From Bacteroidales bacterium (lineage in GTDB: Bacteria; Bacteroidota; Bacteroidia; Bacteroidales; UBA12077): DNA of 64,000 bases. This document shows, one piece after another, positions 51,531 to 62,000 of the stretch (the first letter of the stretch is position 1; each line of letters begins with the position of its first letter). Both the position numbers and the translations under genes were made by a program. The stretch lies in NCBI GenBank assembly GCA_016342685.1, contig JAEINU010000005.1, forward strand, positions 1 to 64,000, written 5' to 3'. The notes below the pieces were generated by a model. It was not told the DNA's origin. It saw nothing but the letters and a program-made list of their open reading frames with translations, and made no database searches.

Positions 51531-53624
51531 ATGAATTGGAGATGTGTTTTTCTTTTACAACTTATGTTGATTTTGTCTTTTGTGAGTTCTGCGCAAAACG
51601 ACACTATATTCAATACAAGTAGTTTAACTTTAATAAAACCCATATCAAATACTGTCTCAAATTATTCAGGCGATAATCAAACGCAAACAGCACGACAAAA
51701 AACAAATAAACCTATTCGGGTGCAGGTTTTAGATAATAAGAATAAACCAATAAAGAACGTAAAGGTTCTTTTTCGAAAGGTACATTCTCCTGAATCAACA
51801 AAATTTATTATTCTTGATTCTCTAGTTTATACTGATTCAATGGGAATTGCGGAAACAAATCTGGAATTAGGGTCAAAAGAAGGTTTATACGAAGTATCGG
51901 CGCAGCTAAAAGAGTATCCGGAAACAAACTTTCTTCTTTTTAAACTTTCTGCAAGAAAAACAAATTGGGTATTTTTATTAGTAGCTGGGCTAATTGGCGG
52001 ATTGGGTTTATTCCTTTTGGGAATGAATATGATGAGTGATGGAATGCAGAACACTGCGGGAGATCGCATGCGAAGTATTCTAAGTCAAATTACCAATAAT
52101 CGTGTAATTGCAATTGGAGTAGGAACATTTGTTACTATGATTATTCAGAGTAGTAGTGCAACCACTGTAATGTTGGTGAGTTTTGTTCATTCAAAACTCA
52201 TGAAGTTTAAGAATACAATTGGTGTAATACTAGGTGCTGGAATCGGAACGACAATTACGGCCCAATTAATTGCATTTAAACTAACCGATTATTCTTTATT
52301 AATGATTGGTGTTGGGTTCTTATTAAATTCATTGACAAAATCTGTTTTTATAAGAAATATTGGTAAAACGATTTTGGGTTTTGGGATTTTGTTTTACGGA
52401 ATGCATATCATGTCCGATTCTATGTATCCATTACGATCGTTTGCTCCTTTTATTGATTCAATTGTAAAACTTGAAAATCCAATTTTGGGAATCTTAGTAG
52501 GAGTATTATTTACTGCCTTAATTCAAAGTAGTAGTGCCTTTATTGGTATAATGATAATTCTAGCTTCGCAAGGCTTATTAAGTCTAGAAGCATCAATTCC
52601 TTTATTGTTTGGTGCAAATATAGGAACAGCCATTACAGCAATTTTAGCAAGTATTAAAACCGATCGCGAAGCCAAACAGGTGGCTTTAGCTCATACTTTA
52701 ATAAAAGTGATTGGAGTGTTATTGTTTCTATTTTGGATTCCGCAGTTTGCCGAACTGGTAAAAATTATTTCACCAAAAAGTAGTTTGCCCGATGGTGATT
52801 TTAACACATTAGCTAACACAGTTCCTCGACAAATTGCTAATGCACATACCATTTTTAATATTGTTACAACTTGTTTAATTCTTCCTTTTACAAATTTATT
52901 TGCAAAGCTTATCGAGAAGATCCTCCCAATAAGAACGATTGAGAAGCCGAAATTAAAAACTACTTATTTGGATTATGGAATGGTTAAAAATTCTTCCTTG
53001 GCATTAAGTCTTGCGAAAAAAGAAACCATTCGAATGGGGCAGCTGGTTCAGAATATGACAGGAGATATTATCATTCCTTTTTTAATCAAAAAAACAGAAG
53101 TAATAGCTGAAATAAAGGAAAAAGAATTAGAAGTTAATTTTTTGCAAGATCAAATTAACGATTATATCCTGAAAATTACCAGAGAAAACCTGAACGAAGA
53201 ACGTGTTAATGAGTCATTTCAATTGCTATATACTGTTAAGGAGTTTGAGCAAATAGCAGATATTGTTTCATCTGTAATGATTGTTAAAGCAGAAAGATGG
53301 AGTAGAATGGATTTTGAATTTTCGGAAGAAGGGCAGGCAGAAATTGTTGAGTATCACACTAAAACACAAAAACAATTAAGTAGAGCTCTCGAAGTATTCG
53401 AAAGTGTGAATTTAGAGAAAGCTCAAGCCATGAAAGATAAATACAGGAAGTATCGAAATATGGAAATTGAGTTGGAGAAACATCATTTCGAACGCTTAGC
53501 AGAGGAAATTGCAAAAACAGTATCGAGTAGTAAAACACATGTTGAACTAATGACAATGTTGCGCGCCATTAATGGACATGCCACAAATATTGCTCGTATC
53601 CTTCTTAAATGGTCATCTAAATAG
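51531..53624 (+). CDS. Na+/phosphate cotransporter with N-terminal Ig-like domain and PhoU-like tail
   Basis: 697 residues from ATG 51531 (GTG two codons upstream is possible). A signal-like helix (1-20, SSAQ) is followed by an exported beta domain (about 55-135: RVQVLDNKNKPIKNVKVLFR). Then comes a membrane domain with the twin Na/Pi-cotransporter repeats (TMIIQSSSATTVMLV and TALIQSSSAFIGIMI), each with the key QSSS motif, and a cytoplasmic PhoU-like helical tail from about 490. It imports phosphate with sodium, or handles related anions. Divergent from cutC. Confidence 0.88.
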   Translation: MNWRCVFLLQLMLILSFVSSAQNDTIFNTSSLTLIKPISNTVSNYSGDNQTQTARQKTNKPIRVQVLDNKNKPIKNVKVLFRKVHSPESTKFIILDSLVYTDSMGIAETNLELGSKEGLYEVSAQLKEYPETNFLLFKLSARKTNWVFLLVAGLIGGLGLFLLGMNMMSDGMQNTAGDRMRSILSQITNNRVIAIGVGTFVTMIIQSSSATTVMLVSFVHSKLMKFKNTIGVILGAGIGTTITAQLIAFKLTDYSLLMIGVGFLLNSLTKSVFIRNIGKTILGFGILFYGMHIMSDSMYPLRSFAPFIDSIVKLENPILGILVGVLFTALIQSSSAFIGIMIILASQGLLSLEASIPLLFGANIGTAITAILASIKTDREAKQVALAHTLIKVIGVLLFLFWIPQFAELVKIISPKSSLPDGDFNTLANTVPRQIANAHTIFNIVTTCLILPFTNLFAKLIEKILPIRTIEKPKLKTTYLDYGMVKNSSLALSLAKKETIRMGQLVQNMTGDIIIPFLIKKTEVIAEIKEKELEVNFLQDQINDYILKITRENLNEERVNESFQLLYTVKEFEQIADIVSSVMIVKAERWSRMDFEFSEEGQAEIVEYHTKTQKQLSRALEVFESVNLEKAQAMKDKYRKYRNMEIELEKHHFERLAEEIAKTVSSSKTHVELMTMLRAINGHATNIARILLKWSSK

Positions 53625-53683
53625 CCTGCTTTTTTATAATATTTCATATTAATTTTTTAGGAATAACCTTAGGCAATAGTGTA

Positions 53684-53725
53684 CTATTAGTAATAAAAGT
53701 CTATTAGTATAAAAGTATACTAATA
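53684..53725. promoter_or_regulatory. Repeated operator-like site upstream of the TrmB-like regulator
   Basis: CTATTAGTAATAAAAGT (53684-53700) is repeated as CTATTAGTATAAAAGT (53701-53716). The second copy continues into a perfect inverted repeat, TATTAGTATA (53702-53711) and TATACTAATA (53716-53725) around AAAG. Placed 46 nt before the regulator's start codon, it is a likely binding site for that protein. Confidence 0.65.
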
Positions 53726-53770
53726 ATGAGGAATTATTTGTATATTGATTTGTATTTTTAACGAACTGAA

Positions 53771-54625
53771 ATGGACATGAAAGCAAGCATATATGATAAT
53801 TTAAGCGATTTAGGATTCAATTTCTTAGAATCGGAAGTTTATTTGGAATTATTAGCGAACGAGCCGATGACAGCATATCGTGTTGCAAAGAATATAAACA
53901 AACCAACAGCAAATGTTTATAAAGCAGTAGACTCTTTATCGGAAAAAGGAGCGGTGCTTATTGAAGATAACACAAAAAGAAAATGTAAAGCGGTTCCTCC
54001 AGAAGAGTTTATTAATCATATGGAAAAATCTTTACTAACGAAAACAAAGAACCTCAAAGAACAACTTAAAGATGTTGGTAAGATATATTACGATGAGTTA
54101 GGTTATTCTATTGAATCAGTTTCTTTGGTGTTTGAAAGATTCGAAACTATGATGAATCAATGTAAAAAAATAGCTGTAATTGACATCTTCCCAGAACCTT
54201 TACAAAGAGTAAAGCATATTATTGAAAGAGCAATAAGAAGAGGGGTTGACGTACATATTCAGGTTTATGAACCTATTGATATTAAAGGAGCTAATATTTC
54301 ATACACCGATGCAGCTTCTGAATCTTTAAAATATTGGGAGAGTCAGCAATTGAACCTAATAATTGATGGAGAACAACACCTTTTGACTTTAATGAACAAT
54401 AAACTAACAAGTATATTGCAGGCGAAGTGGAGTAATAACCTTTATGTTTCGTGTTTACTGCTTGCTGGAACAATACGCGAACAAGTGGTTATACAATTAA
54501 TGCAAAAGATGCATGAGCCCGATTTTGCAAATTTGGCAAGAGGAATATTAGAGAATCAGAAATTTTTTTTCAATTCCGAAATACCAGGTGTTGAATTGCT
54601 TTTTAAATTGTATTCGAGAAGTTAA
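53771..54625 (+). CDS. TrmB-like HTH transcriptional regulator
   Basis: 284 residues. The N-terminus is a winged helix of TrmB type: LLANEPMTAYRVAKNINKPTANVYKAVDSL with a wing around KGAVLIEDNTKRKCKAVPP. A coiled coil follows (75-105), then a C-terminal alpha/beta part (125-230: IAVIDIFPEPLQRVKHII, NLIIDGEQHLL) like the phospholipase-D-fold ligand domain of some TrmB proteins. The ligand is unknown. Repeated palindromic DNA just upstream suggests autoregulation, and the membrane protease gene 21 nt downstream is the likely co-regulated target. Confidence 0.8.
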   Translation: MDMKASIYDNLSDLGFNFLESEVYLELLANEPMTAYRVAKNINKPTANVYKAVDSLSEKGAVLIEDNTKRKCKAVPPEEFINHMEKSLLTKTKNLKEQLKDVGKIYYDELGYSIESVSLVFERFETMMNQCKKIAVIDIFPEPLQRVKHIIERAIRRGVDVHIQVYEPIDIKGANISYTDAASESLKYWESQQLNLIIDGEQHLLTLMNNKLTSILQAKWSNNLYVSCLLLAGTIREQVVIQLMQKMHEPDFANLARGILENQKFFFNSEIPGVELLFKLYSRS

Positions 54626-54646
54626 TTATTAATAATAAATAATAAA

Positions 54647-55342
54647 ATGAAAAACAAAGAAAGAATTATTTTCGGATTAATAATTACCGCAGCTATTTAT
54701 ACTATAGCTCAAATTGTTAGTGCCAATTTTAAATTGAATATTAAATTGCTACCTGATATATTTGTAACACTAACGATTTTTTGGGTGTTGTCTGCTTTTG
54801 CAATTTTTATTTTTAGAAAGCATTTAAGTTATACTATTTCATTGCCAAAGCTTAAAAAAGTGTTTAAACCATTTGGTATGGGAATAGTTATTTTTTTTGT
54901 CACTTTCGTTTTATTAACAATTATAATGAAAGTAGCTGGAATTGAATTAGAGGGACATCCTGGATTTAAAGTGATGAATCCGTTACAGATATTTATTTTT
55001 GTATTTATTTATGCAAGCATTGCCGAAGAAATTTTATTTAGGGGATTTTTATTGAATTTATTAAAACCTTTAAGTAATAAAGGAATTACTTTTTTTAAGA
55101 GAAAAATTAGTCTCTCTGTAATACTTTCTGCTATAGCTTTTGGATTAGCTCATCTGGTATTAGTTAGAGCAGGAGTTGGGGTGTTCTTTTTAATAAGAGT
55201 TGTATTATTCGCTACTAGTGTAGGAGTAGTTGCAGGTTATTATCAAGAAAAATATAACAATAATGCTTATGCAATAATTGTTCATATGGGAGGAAATTTA
55301 TTTGGCGTAGTTGCTGCGATTTTATTAAATTTAATTGCATAA
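54647..55342 (+). CDS. CPBP family intramembrane glutamic endopeptidase
   Basis: 231 residues with about six to seven membrane helices. CPBP (Abi/Rce1-like) signatures are present: IAEEILFRGFLL with the Glu-Glu pair and Arg, FGLAHLV with the His, and HMGGNLFG near the end. Members cut proteins within the membrane or process peptides; the substrate cannot be told. It shares a transcript with the TrmB-like regulator. Confidence 0.88.
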   Translation: MKNKERIIFGLIITAAIYTIAQIVSANFKLNIKLLPDIFVTLTIFWVLSAFAIFIFRKHLSYTISLPKLKKVFKPFGMGIVIFFVTFVLLTIIMKVAGIELEGHPGFKVMNPLQIFIFVFIYASIAEEILFRGFLLNLLKPLSNKGITFFKRKISLSVILSAIAFGLAHLVLVRAGVGVFFLIRVVLFATSVGVVAGYYQEKYNNNAYAIIVHMGGNLFGVVAAILLNLIA

Positions 55343-55442
55343 ATAATGTGTTTTTGAATGCTTTGTTAAGACTGAGAATATTTATTGTTTTTGATTATTA
55401 TCGACAAGTCTGATAATTATTTCTGATAATTAAATCTTTTTA

Positions 55443-55450
55443 TAGATTTG
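55443..55450 (+). promoter_or_regulatory. -7 box for sdaA
   Basis: TAGATTTG matches TAnnTTTG fully and lies 23 nt before the ATG; no standard -33 TTG. Confidence 0.4.
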
Positions 55451-55473
55451 CATAGAACTTAACAAGGAATCTA

Positions 55474-56679
55474 ATGCAATCGATAAGAGAAATATATAAA
55501 ATTGGTTATGGTCCTTCAAGTAGCCATACCATTGGGCCAGTAAGAGCTTCAGAGATTTTCACAAAAAGAAATCCAGATAATACCAACTTTAGGGTTACTT
55601 TGTATGGAAGCCTGGCCGCTACAGGAAAAGGACATCATACAGACGTTGCAATCAAAAAAACATTTTTACCTAATGATGTTGATATTGTGTGGAATACCGA
55701 AAAGGAATTGCCTTTGCATCCAAATGGGATGCTATTTGAAGCGATAGATAGCGAAGGTAATATTACGGATGAATGGATTGTATATAGTATTGGAGGGGGT
55801 GATCTTCAGGACGATACAGGAATCTTAAACGATCAGGTTGTATATAAGCATAAAACCTTAGCAGATATTCTGGAATATTGTAACAATAATGGAAAAACTT
55901 TTTGGGAGTACGTTGAGGATTGTGAAGGTCCAGAAATTTGGGATTTCTTGAAAGAAGTATGGTTCATAATGAAAGAGACAATTACTCAAGGGCTGGATAA
56001 CGAAGGTGTCTTGCCAGGAGAAATAAAACTACCACGAAAAGCGAGCAACTATTATATGAAGGCTAAAAATTCTAAAGGAGCTATTCAAAATCAGGGCTTA
56101 CTATTTTCATACGCCTTAGCAGTTTCGGAAGAAAATGCAGCCGGAGGAAAAATTGTTACGGCTCCAACATGCGGTTCTTCAGGAGTTTTGCCAGCGATGC
56201 TTTTCTATCTCAAGAGGGAAGAACATATTACGGATTCAAAAATATATAGAGCTCTGGCAACAGCAGGCTTAATTGGAAATATTGTAAAGCGTAATGCTTC
56301 AATTTCAGGAGCCGAAGTTGGTTGTCAAGGCGAGATTGGAACTGCTTGTGCTATGGCAGCAGGTATTGCAGCGCAAGTTATGGGAGGATCATTACGTCAA
56401 ATAGAGTATGCTGCCGAAATGGGTTTTGAACATAATCTAGGATTAACATGCGACCCTGTATTAGGTTACGTGCAGATTCCTTGTATAGAAAGAAATGCAA
56501 TAGCAGCAGGAAAAGCATTAGAATGTGCTGTATATGCTTTGTTTTCCGATGGAGGACATAAGATATCCTTTGATGAGGCTGTGAAAACAATGGCTGAAAC
56601 AGGACGAGATATTCAGAGTGCTTATCGCGAAACAGGAATCGGAGGTTTGGCAAAAAATTGGAAGCCTTTTGATAAATAG
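55474..56679 (+). CDS. sdaA: L-serine ammonia-lyase, iron-sulfur type
   Basis: Deaminates serine to pyruvate with a [4Fe-4S] cluster as Lewis acid. The single-chain form has the beta part first (YGPSSSHTIGPVRAS, HTDVAIKKT) and the alpha part after (GKIVTAPTCGSSGVLPA). Cluster cysteine candidates lie in APTCGSS, GCQGEIGTAC and LTCDPVLGYVQIPC. 401 residues, a little shorter than E. coli SdaA (454). Monocistronic, between the CPBP gene and zupT. Confidence 0.93.
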   Translation: MQSIREIYKIGYGPSSSHTIGPVRASEIFTKRNPDNTNFRVTLYGSLAATGKGHHTDVAIKKTFLPNDVDIVWNTEKELPLHPNGMLFEAIDSEGNITDEWIVYSIGGGDLQDDTGILNDQVVYKHKTLADILEYCNNNGKTFWEYVEDCEGPEIWDFLKEVWFIMKETITQGLDNEGVLPGEIKLPRKASNYYMKAKNSKGAIQNQGLLFSYALAVSEENAAGGKIVTAPTCGSSGVLPAMLFYLKREEHITDSKIYRALATAGLIGNIVKRNASISGAEVGCQGEIGTACAMAAGIAAQVMGGSLRQIEYAAEMGFEHNLGLTCDPVLGYVQIPCIERNAIAAGKALECAVYALFSDGGHKISFDEAVKTMAETGRDIQSAYRETGIGGLAKNWKPFDK

Positions 56680-56695
56680 CCAAACAATTTTGTAA

Positions 56696-56726
56696 TTGCG
56701 TTGTTTGAGAGAACTATGTATATTTG
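56696..56726 (+). promoter_or_regulatory. Promoter of zupT
   Basis: TTG at 56696-56698, 20 nt, then TATATTTG at 56719-56726: full match with ideal spacing. The transcript would start near 56733, 13 nt before the ATG. Confidence 0.68.
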
Positions 56727-56745
56727 AATTAAATAAAATGACAAT

Positions 56746-57561
56746 ATGTTTTCAGAAGGCTTATTATTTGCATTTGGCTTAACTCTTTTTGCCGGTTTAT
56801 CTACAGGGATTGGAAGTGTTCTAGCGTTTTTTACCAAAACAACTAATACAAAATTTTTATCAATTGCATTAGGTTTCTCTGCTGGTGTTATGATTTATGT
56901 TTCTATGATTGAGATCTTTTTTAAAGCAAAAGATGCTCTAACTGCTGAAATGGGAGAAAGAATGGGCTCTTGGGTTACTGTGCTTTCATTTTTCGGTGGT
57001 ATGTTATTTATTGCTTTAATCGACAGATTGATTCCTTCTGTTGAAAATCCGCACGAAATACGAATGGTTGAGGAGATGGATGAAGGTGCAAAAAAAGAGT
57101 ATAAAAATAAAAAACTCATGAAAATGGGTACGTTTACTGCCCTAGCTATTGCTATACATAATTTCCCGGAAGGCTTGGCAACTTTTACAGCTGCATTAAC
57201 CGATCCAAGTTTAGGTATTGCAATCGCAGTTGCTATTGCTATTCACAATATTCCCGAGGGAATTGCAGTTTCGGTTCCAATTTATTTTGCAACTGGCGAT
57301 AAAAAGAAAGCGTTCTGGTATTCTTTTTTATCGGGTCTTGCTGAACCTGTTGGAGCTTTAATTGGATATTTAATTTTGATGCCATTTTTATCTGAAACTT
57401 TATTTGGAATACTGTTTGCGGGTGTTGCAGGTATTATGGTATTCATTTCTATTGATGAACTTTTGCCAGCTGCACGAGAGTATGGAGAACACCACTTATC
57501 CATTTATGGATTGGTTGGAGGAATGGCTTTAATGGCAGTTAGTTTATTGCTGTTTATATAA
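56746..57561 (+). CDS. zupT: Zinc transporter ZupT (ZIP family)
   Basis: Imports zinc and other divalent metals. Eight hydrophobic helices over 271 residues; [10 protein letters not shown] (helix IV) and HNIPEGIAV (helix V) are the metal-binding signatures, followed by [13 protein letters not shown] charged cytoplasmic loop (about 100-120, rich in Glu and Lys) lies between helices III and IV. It has its own promoter. No Zur-like operator was recognised. Confidence 0.93.
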   Translation: MFSEGLLFAFGLTLFAGLSTGIGSVLAFFTKTTNTKFLSIALGFSAGVMIYVSMIEIFFKAKDALTAEMGERMGSWVTVLSFFGGMLFIALIDRLIPSVENPHEIRMVEEMDEGAKKEYKNKKLMKMGTFTALAIAIHNFPEGLATFTAALTDPSLGIAIAVAIAIHNIPEGIAVSVPIYFATGDKKKAFWYSFLSGLAEPVGALIGYLILMPFLSETLFGILFAGVAGIMVFISIDELLPAAREYGEHHLSIYGLVGGMALMAVSLLLFI

Positions 57562-57595
57562 TATTAAAGAGTATCAAGGGGCGAATGTCATGACA

Positions 57596-57707
57596 CTAGT
57601 ATCAAGAATATATTTGCGATAATGGAGTTTTCTATATAAAAGAAAGATAACTTTAAAAATATAGTAATTATTTAAATCCAAATCTAAATCTAAATACTTG
57701 ATACTAG
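57596..57707. repeat. Widely spaced 11-bp inverted repeat
   Basis: CTAGTATCAAG (57596-57606) and CTTGATACTAG (57697-57707) are perfect inverted copies 90 nt apart, between convergent zupT and trpS; GTATCAAG also occurs at 57571-57578. Purpose unknown; a remnant of the TTGATACT-type intergenic repeats seen in many Bacteroidota is possible. Confidence 0.55.
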
Positions 57708-57722
57708 AATCTCACATCCATT

Positions 57723-58712
57723 TTAGAATGATTTAAAACCAAAAATTTCTCTTACATCTTTTACTGTTTTAGATGCGCTTTCGCGAGCCTTTTCTGCACC
57801 CATCTTGGCAACTTTTCTCAGGTAATCATTATTCGATAAATTGTCAAGAATTCTTTCTCTTATAGGAGCATTGAAGTTAGTAATATCTTCGGCCAATTGT
57901 TTTTTCAAATCACCATAACGAATCTCGCACTCAGCGTACTTTTCTCTAAAGAAATCGATTGTGCTTTTGTCCGAAACAACATCCATAAGAGTAAAAAGAT
58001 TTTGAATAATTTCAGGCATCTCAGAATTTTTTTCTGTTGGGCCACTGTCAGTGACAGCTTTCATTACTTTCTTTTTAATCGTTTTAGCATCGTCGAATAG
58101 ATAAATTCCATTACCTTCCGATTTCCCCATTTTACCAGTTCCATCTAAGCCAGGAATTTTTACAAGAGCTTCACCAAAATTGTACGGTTGTGGTTCTTTA
58201 AAATAATCAACTTTATACATATTGTTAAAACGACGCGCAAATTTACGAGCCATCTCAAGATTTTGTTCTTGATCTTTTCCAACAGGAACTCTAGTGGCAT
58301 TATGAATAATAATATCCGCAGCCATTAATACTGGGTACGTCAAAAGTCCTGCATTTACATTCTCTGGATTTTTACGGATTTTATCTTTAAAGGACGTTGT
58401 TCTTTCTAGTTCCCCAACATAAGCATTCATGTTAAGTAATAAGTATAACTCTGAAATTTCAGGAACATCACTTTGAAGATATATTGTAGATGCTTCAGGG
58501 TCTAATCCACAAGCAAGATATTCTGCTAATACTTGTTTTACTTTTCCATGCAAATCATCGGGAGTTGGATGTGTTGTTAGTGAATGATAATCTGCAATAA
58601 AAAAATAGCAATTATTTTCATGCTGCATTTTAACAAAGTTTTTTAACGCCCCAAAATAATTACCTAAATGCAAATTTCCTGTCGATCTAATTCCACTAAC
58701 AACTGTTTCCAT
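57723..58712 (-). CDS. trpS: Tryptophan--tRNA ligase
   Basis: Class I synthetase charging tRNA-Trp. GIRSTGNLHLGNYFGA holds the HIGH-type motif (HLGN), and GTGKMGKSEGN the KMSKS-type one (KMGKS). LTYPVLMAADI and VPVGKDQEQNLEMAR are classic TrpRS stretches. 329 residues, normal length. A minus-strand -7-like element (TACTTTTG, 58758-58751) lies 39 nt upstream of the ATG. Confidence 0.96.
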   Translation of the reverse strand: METVVSGIRSTGNLHLGNYFGALKNFVKMQHENNCYFFIADYHSLTTHPTPDDLHGKVKQVLAEYLACGLDPEASTIYLQSDVPEISELYLLLNMNAYVGELERTTSFKDKIRKNPENVNAGLLTYPVLMAADIIIHNATRVPVGKDQEQNLEMARKFARRFNNMYKVDYFKEPQPYNFGEALVKIPGLDGTGKMGKSEGNGIYLFDDAKTIKKKVMKAVTDSGPTEKNSEMPEIIQNLFTLMDVVSDKSTIDFFREKYAECEIRYGDLKKQLAEDITNFNAPIRERILDNLSNNDYLRKVAKMGAEKARESASKTVKDVREIFGFKSF

Positions 58713-58750
58713 GTCAAATTTTTTAATTCTTGTTTGATTATGTAATTTTG

Positions 58751-58758
58751 CAAAAGTA
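58751..58758 (-). promoter_or_regulatory. -7 box for trpS
   Basis: Reading the minus strand, TACTTTTG matches TAnnTTTG fully, 38 nt before the trpS ATG. No -33 TTG at the standard distance. Confidence 0.4.
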
Positions 58759-58827
58759 AAAAATGTTTACTAATTAATTGTTTTATTCTGTGCATTTATA
58801 ATTCTAGCACTTATTAATATATTTATT

Positions 58828-59055
58828 ATGTTTAAGTTTCTTTTAATAGTTCTAACAATATTCTTTTTATTAAGAATAGTAACAAGATATGTTTTACGTT
58901 CTTTTATGAATAATGTGCAACGTAACGTCCAAAACCAAAAAGATCAACAGTCGAATAAAAAAGAAGGAGAGGTAACAATAAAAACTCAAACTCCAAAAGG
59001 GAAAAAAATCAGCAATGGAGAAGGTGATTATGTTGATTACGATGAAGTGCAATAG
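58828..59055 (+). CDS. DUF4834 small membrane protein
   Basis: 75 residues: an N-terminal membrane helix (about 2-18, LLIVLTIFFLLRIVTRY) and a polar tail with NVQNQKDQQSNKKEGEVTI, ending GEGDYVDYDEVQ. This layout and the DYVDYxEV end are characteristic of DUF4834 proteins of Bacteroidota. The function is unknown. It lies between trpS (divergent) and the metalloprotease fusion gene (convergent). Confidence 0.82.
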   Translation: MFKFLLIVLTIFFLLRIVTRYVLRSFMNNVQRNVQNQKDQQSNKKEGEVTIKTQTPKGKKISNGEGDYVDYDEVQ

Positions 59056-59065
59056 TATTTATATT

Positions 59066-62000
59066 TTACCAGCCTCCGCCGCTAATTACAAATCCAGTTG
59101 AGTAGGTTACATTATCTAATTGAAATGGGAATGCTATATAGGGTTCTAAAATTGCCATTCCAAATAGGTTTATTCTGAGCGAGGCGCCCGCACTATATAT
59201 GGGCGTAAAATAATTAGGATCTGGATTCCAATAGAAGCGAACGTCACTTGATTCACGCCACGGGAGCCTATCTTTTGACCATGATAATCCAGCGTCGAAG
59301 AAAAAAATCAAATCGGAGTATAGGTAACCAGATTTTATTAGTGAGAATCTTTTTATCCCTGTAAATGGGAATCGAATTTCTGAGTTAAAGATAAACACTT
59401 TGCTACCTGCAATTTTATTCACATCTAGAAAATCTTCTGAACTTGATTCTCGGGCTTTATTAAAAGCATTAAAGTTATAACCACGAATTAAATATTCGTT
59501 TCCTAGATATAATGGATAAAGCTCATTGGCACTTTTCCCATATCTACCGTAATGCATTGCTCTGAAAGCAAAGCTTAAGGGTTTTACAAAAAAGTATTTA
59601 CGAACATCAATCGAAAGATTTGTAACATTATAGCGATCGAACATTCTTCCTGCTTGAAATCTATATCTGTAACCATTCATTGGTGATGTTATTCCAAAGT
59701 TGGAATTGTCGCCCACAAATGCAATATAGGCACTTCCAACATTAAAAGGATCGGGAACATCGTCGACCTTCTTTTTTGTTTGTCCTCGGGAAATAAAGGG
59801 ATTGTCGTCGTCGTAATAGTAATTTATACTGTCTATTCTATAACTATATCTGGCATAGGATACGCCTCCTTCAAATCTTATTTTCGACGATAATGGATAT
59901 TGAGAATAAAATGAGAGATTTTCTTCGAATACTCTAACCAAATTATAATTTACAATATCGTACCCTGATGCAGTATCACTAAACGTGGAATAATACATTG
60001 TGCGGTAAGGGAAATGAGAAAAAGAACCGCCCCAAGTAAATCTATTTTTAGAATTTATATATGCTAGCTGACCTCCAAAATCGTAAATCTCACCATTTAC
60101 ATTAAGCATGGTATATATTTGATGATGTTTAAGCATGTCGCTAAATAACATACTAACTCCACCAGAAACAAAGGTCCCGTAAGTGCTGTAACCAACACCC
60201 ATTCCGTTTGAGCCAATATATTCGAGTTGAAATTTAGGATCGTAATCCTGAATATTAAAAGAATCTTTAGGTTCTTTTTTATGAAAACTTAGATTATGAT
60301 CAACCAGATTGAAAATTCTATTATTGCCCGGATAAAGAGCTTCAGCATCGAAATTTACAATTCGCGGATCAACCGTTTCTTGCAAAAAATCATTGGCTTG
60401 AGCTAAGTATATTTTATAATGATCGTTGCTGTATAAAGTATAAGCTACTTCGCCAGTTTTTGCAGCAACACTATATGCTGGTGCAAGATCTGTTATTCCC
60501 GTTATTCCAGTGGCAAATTTTGTGAGTTTAGAAACTTCGCCCAAATATAAATGGTATCGATATAAATTTCGAAATCCATCTGCATTCGAGAGAAAGTAGA
60601 TGGATGAATCTGTTGGCGAATATTGTGGACTATATATATCGGCTGTAGGGAAAAGATTATAAACAATTACTTGGCGTGATTTTATTTTAAGAATACATAA
60701 TCTGTACGAACCATAAATCTGATTTTCAATGTCTGAATCGGGTCCGCGATCCGAAATAAAAGCAATTTCATTTCCATTTGTCGACCACGAAGGTTGTAAA
60801 TCAGAATAATAATCGTTTGTAAGTTGTTCTGTTTGTTCTGTTTCCAATGAGTATAAATACAAATCACTTTTTCCACTCACTAAACCATTAAACAGAATGG
60901 TTTTTCCGTCGGGCGACCATTCTGGATTAATTAAAGCGTCAATACCTTCAATATCAATTTCTTGTGTTGATTTTATTTTATTTTTGTGTAGCGTAACAAT
61001 TAATAGTTTATTGGTGCCTCTAGTAAAAGTTGTTAGTATATATCTTTTTCCGTCAGGCGACCAGGATCCAGCCTCTTCGATATAATTGAAATCATCGATA
61101 TGTGTTTTTTTAAGTGATGAGGTAAGTTTTGAGATTATTTTTTTTGATTTTGTATCTGCCAATAATAAATCAATATTTATTACTTCTTTATTCGATAAGA
61201 AAGTAATTTTTTTACCGTTAGGACTTAGAACAGGGGTGAGGTTAATTTCTCCCGCATTATCAGTGCTAAATAATAATTCTCCAACGGGAGCAATTGTATC
61301 TTTAAAAAAGGGTTCGTAATGTTTTTTAATCGAATTCTCCCACAAGCCCGAAAGACTATCGGCATCTAAATCCAGCAGATTTTCAAAGGCATAAACCATT
61401 CCCGATTTGAGGGATTGATAAAATAAAGGTTGCATAATATCATCGCCCCAAGTGGCTGTGACATAAGCCCAAAAAGCATGACCGTATCTGTATGGGAAAT
61501 ATTTGCCGGGGTATCTCGACATGTCTTTTATGGAAGGAACATCATCGTGAATTACAGCATCTCTCATCCACATTGCTGTTCGATTATCGCTGGAGCCTAT
61601 CGATAAAAATTCCGCCATTCCTTCAATCATCCATAAAGGAGTATTCATTAAAGATTGAAAAGATAAACTGTCGTTTTCGCGTACCAGATTGTATTGAAAC
61701 ACATGAACCATTTCGTGTCCCAAAACATGATCTGTTTCTTTATTCGACACCATAATTGGAATAACAACTCGACCCCTTAATCCTTCGGTTACGCCTCCTG
61801 TGCCTACTCCAATAATTCCTGATATTACGGATGTTTGTTTAAAATCGGTTGTATTATTATATAAGATAATCGGGCTATTTTCAAGACTGTCGGCAAACAA
61901 CGCAAAGTGTCGCATATACCACCGCTCTGTTAGTTGACCTAAATTATCTAAAACAGAATCATTGTTTACGTAATTGTAAATCTCGAAATGGGGAGTGTTG

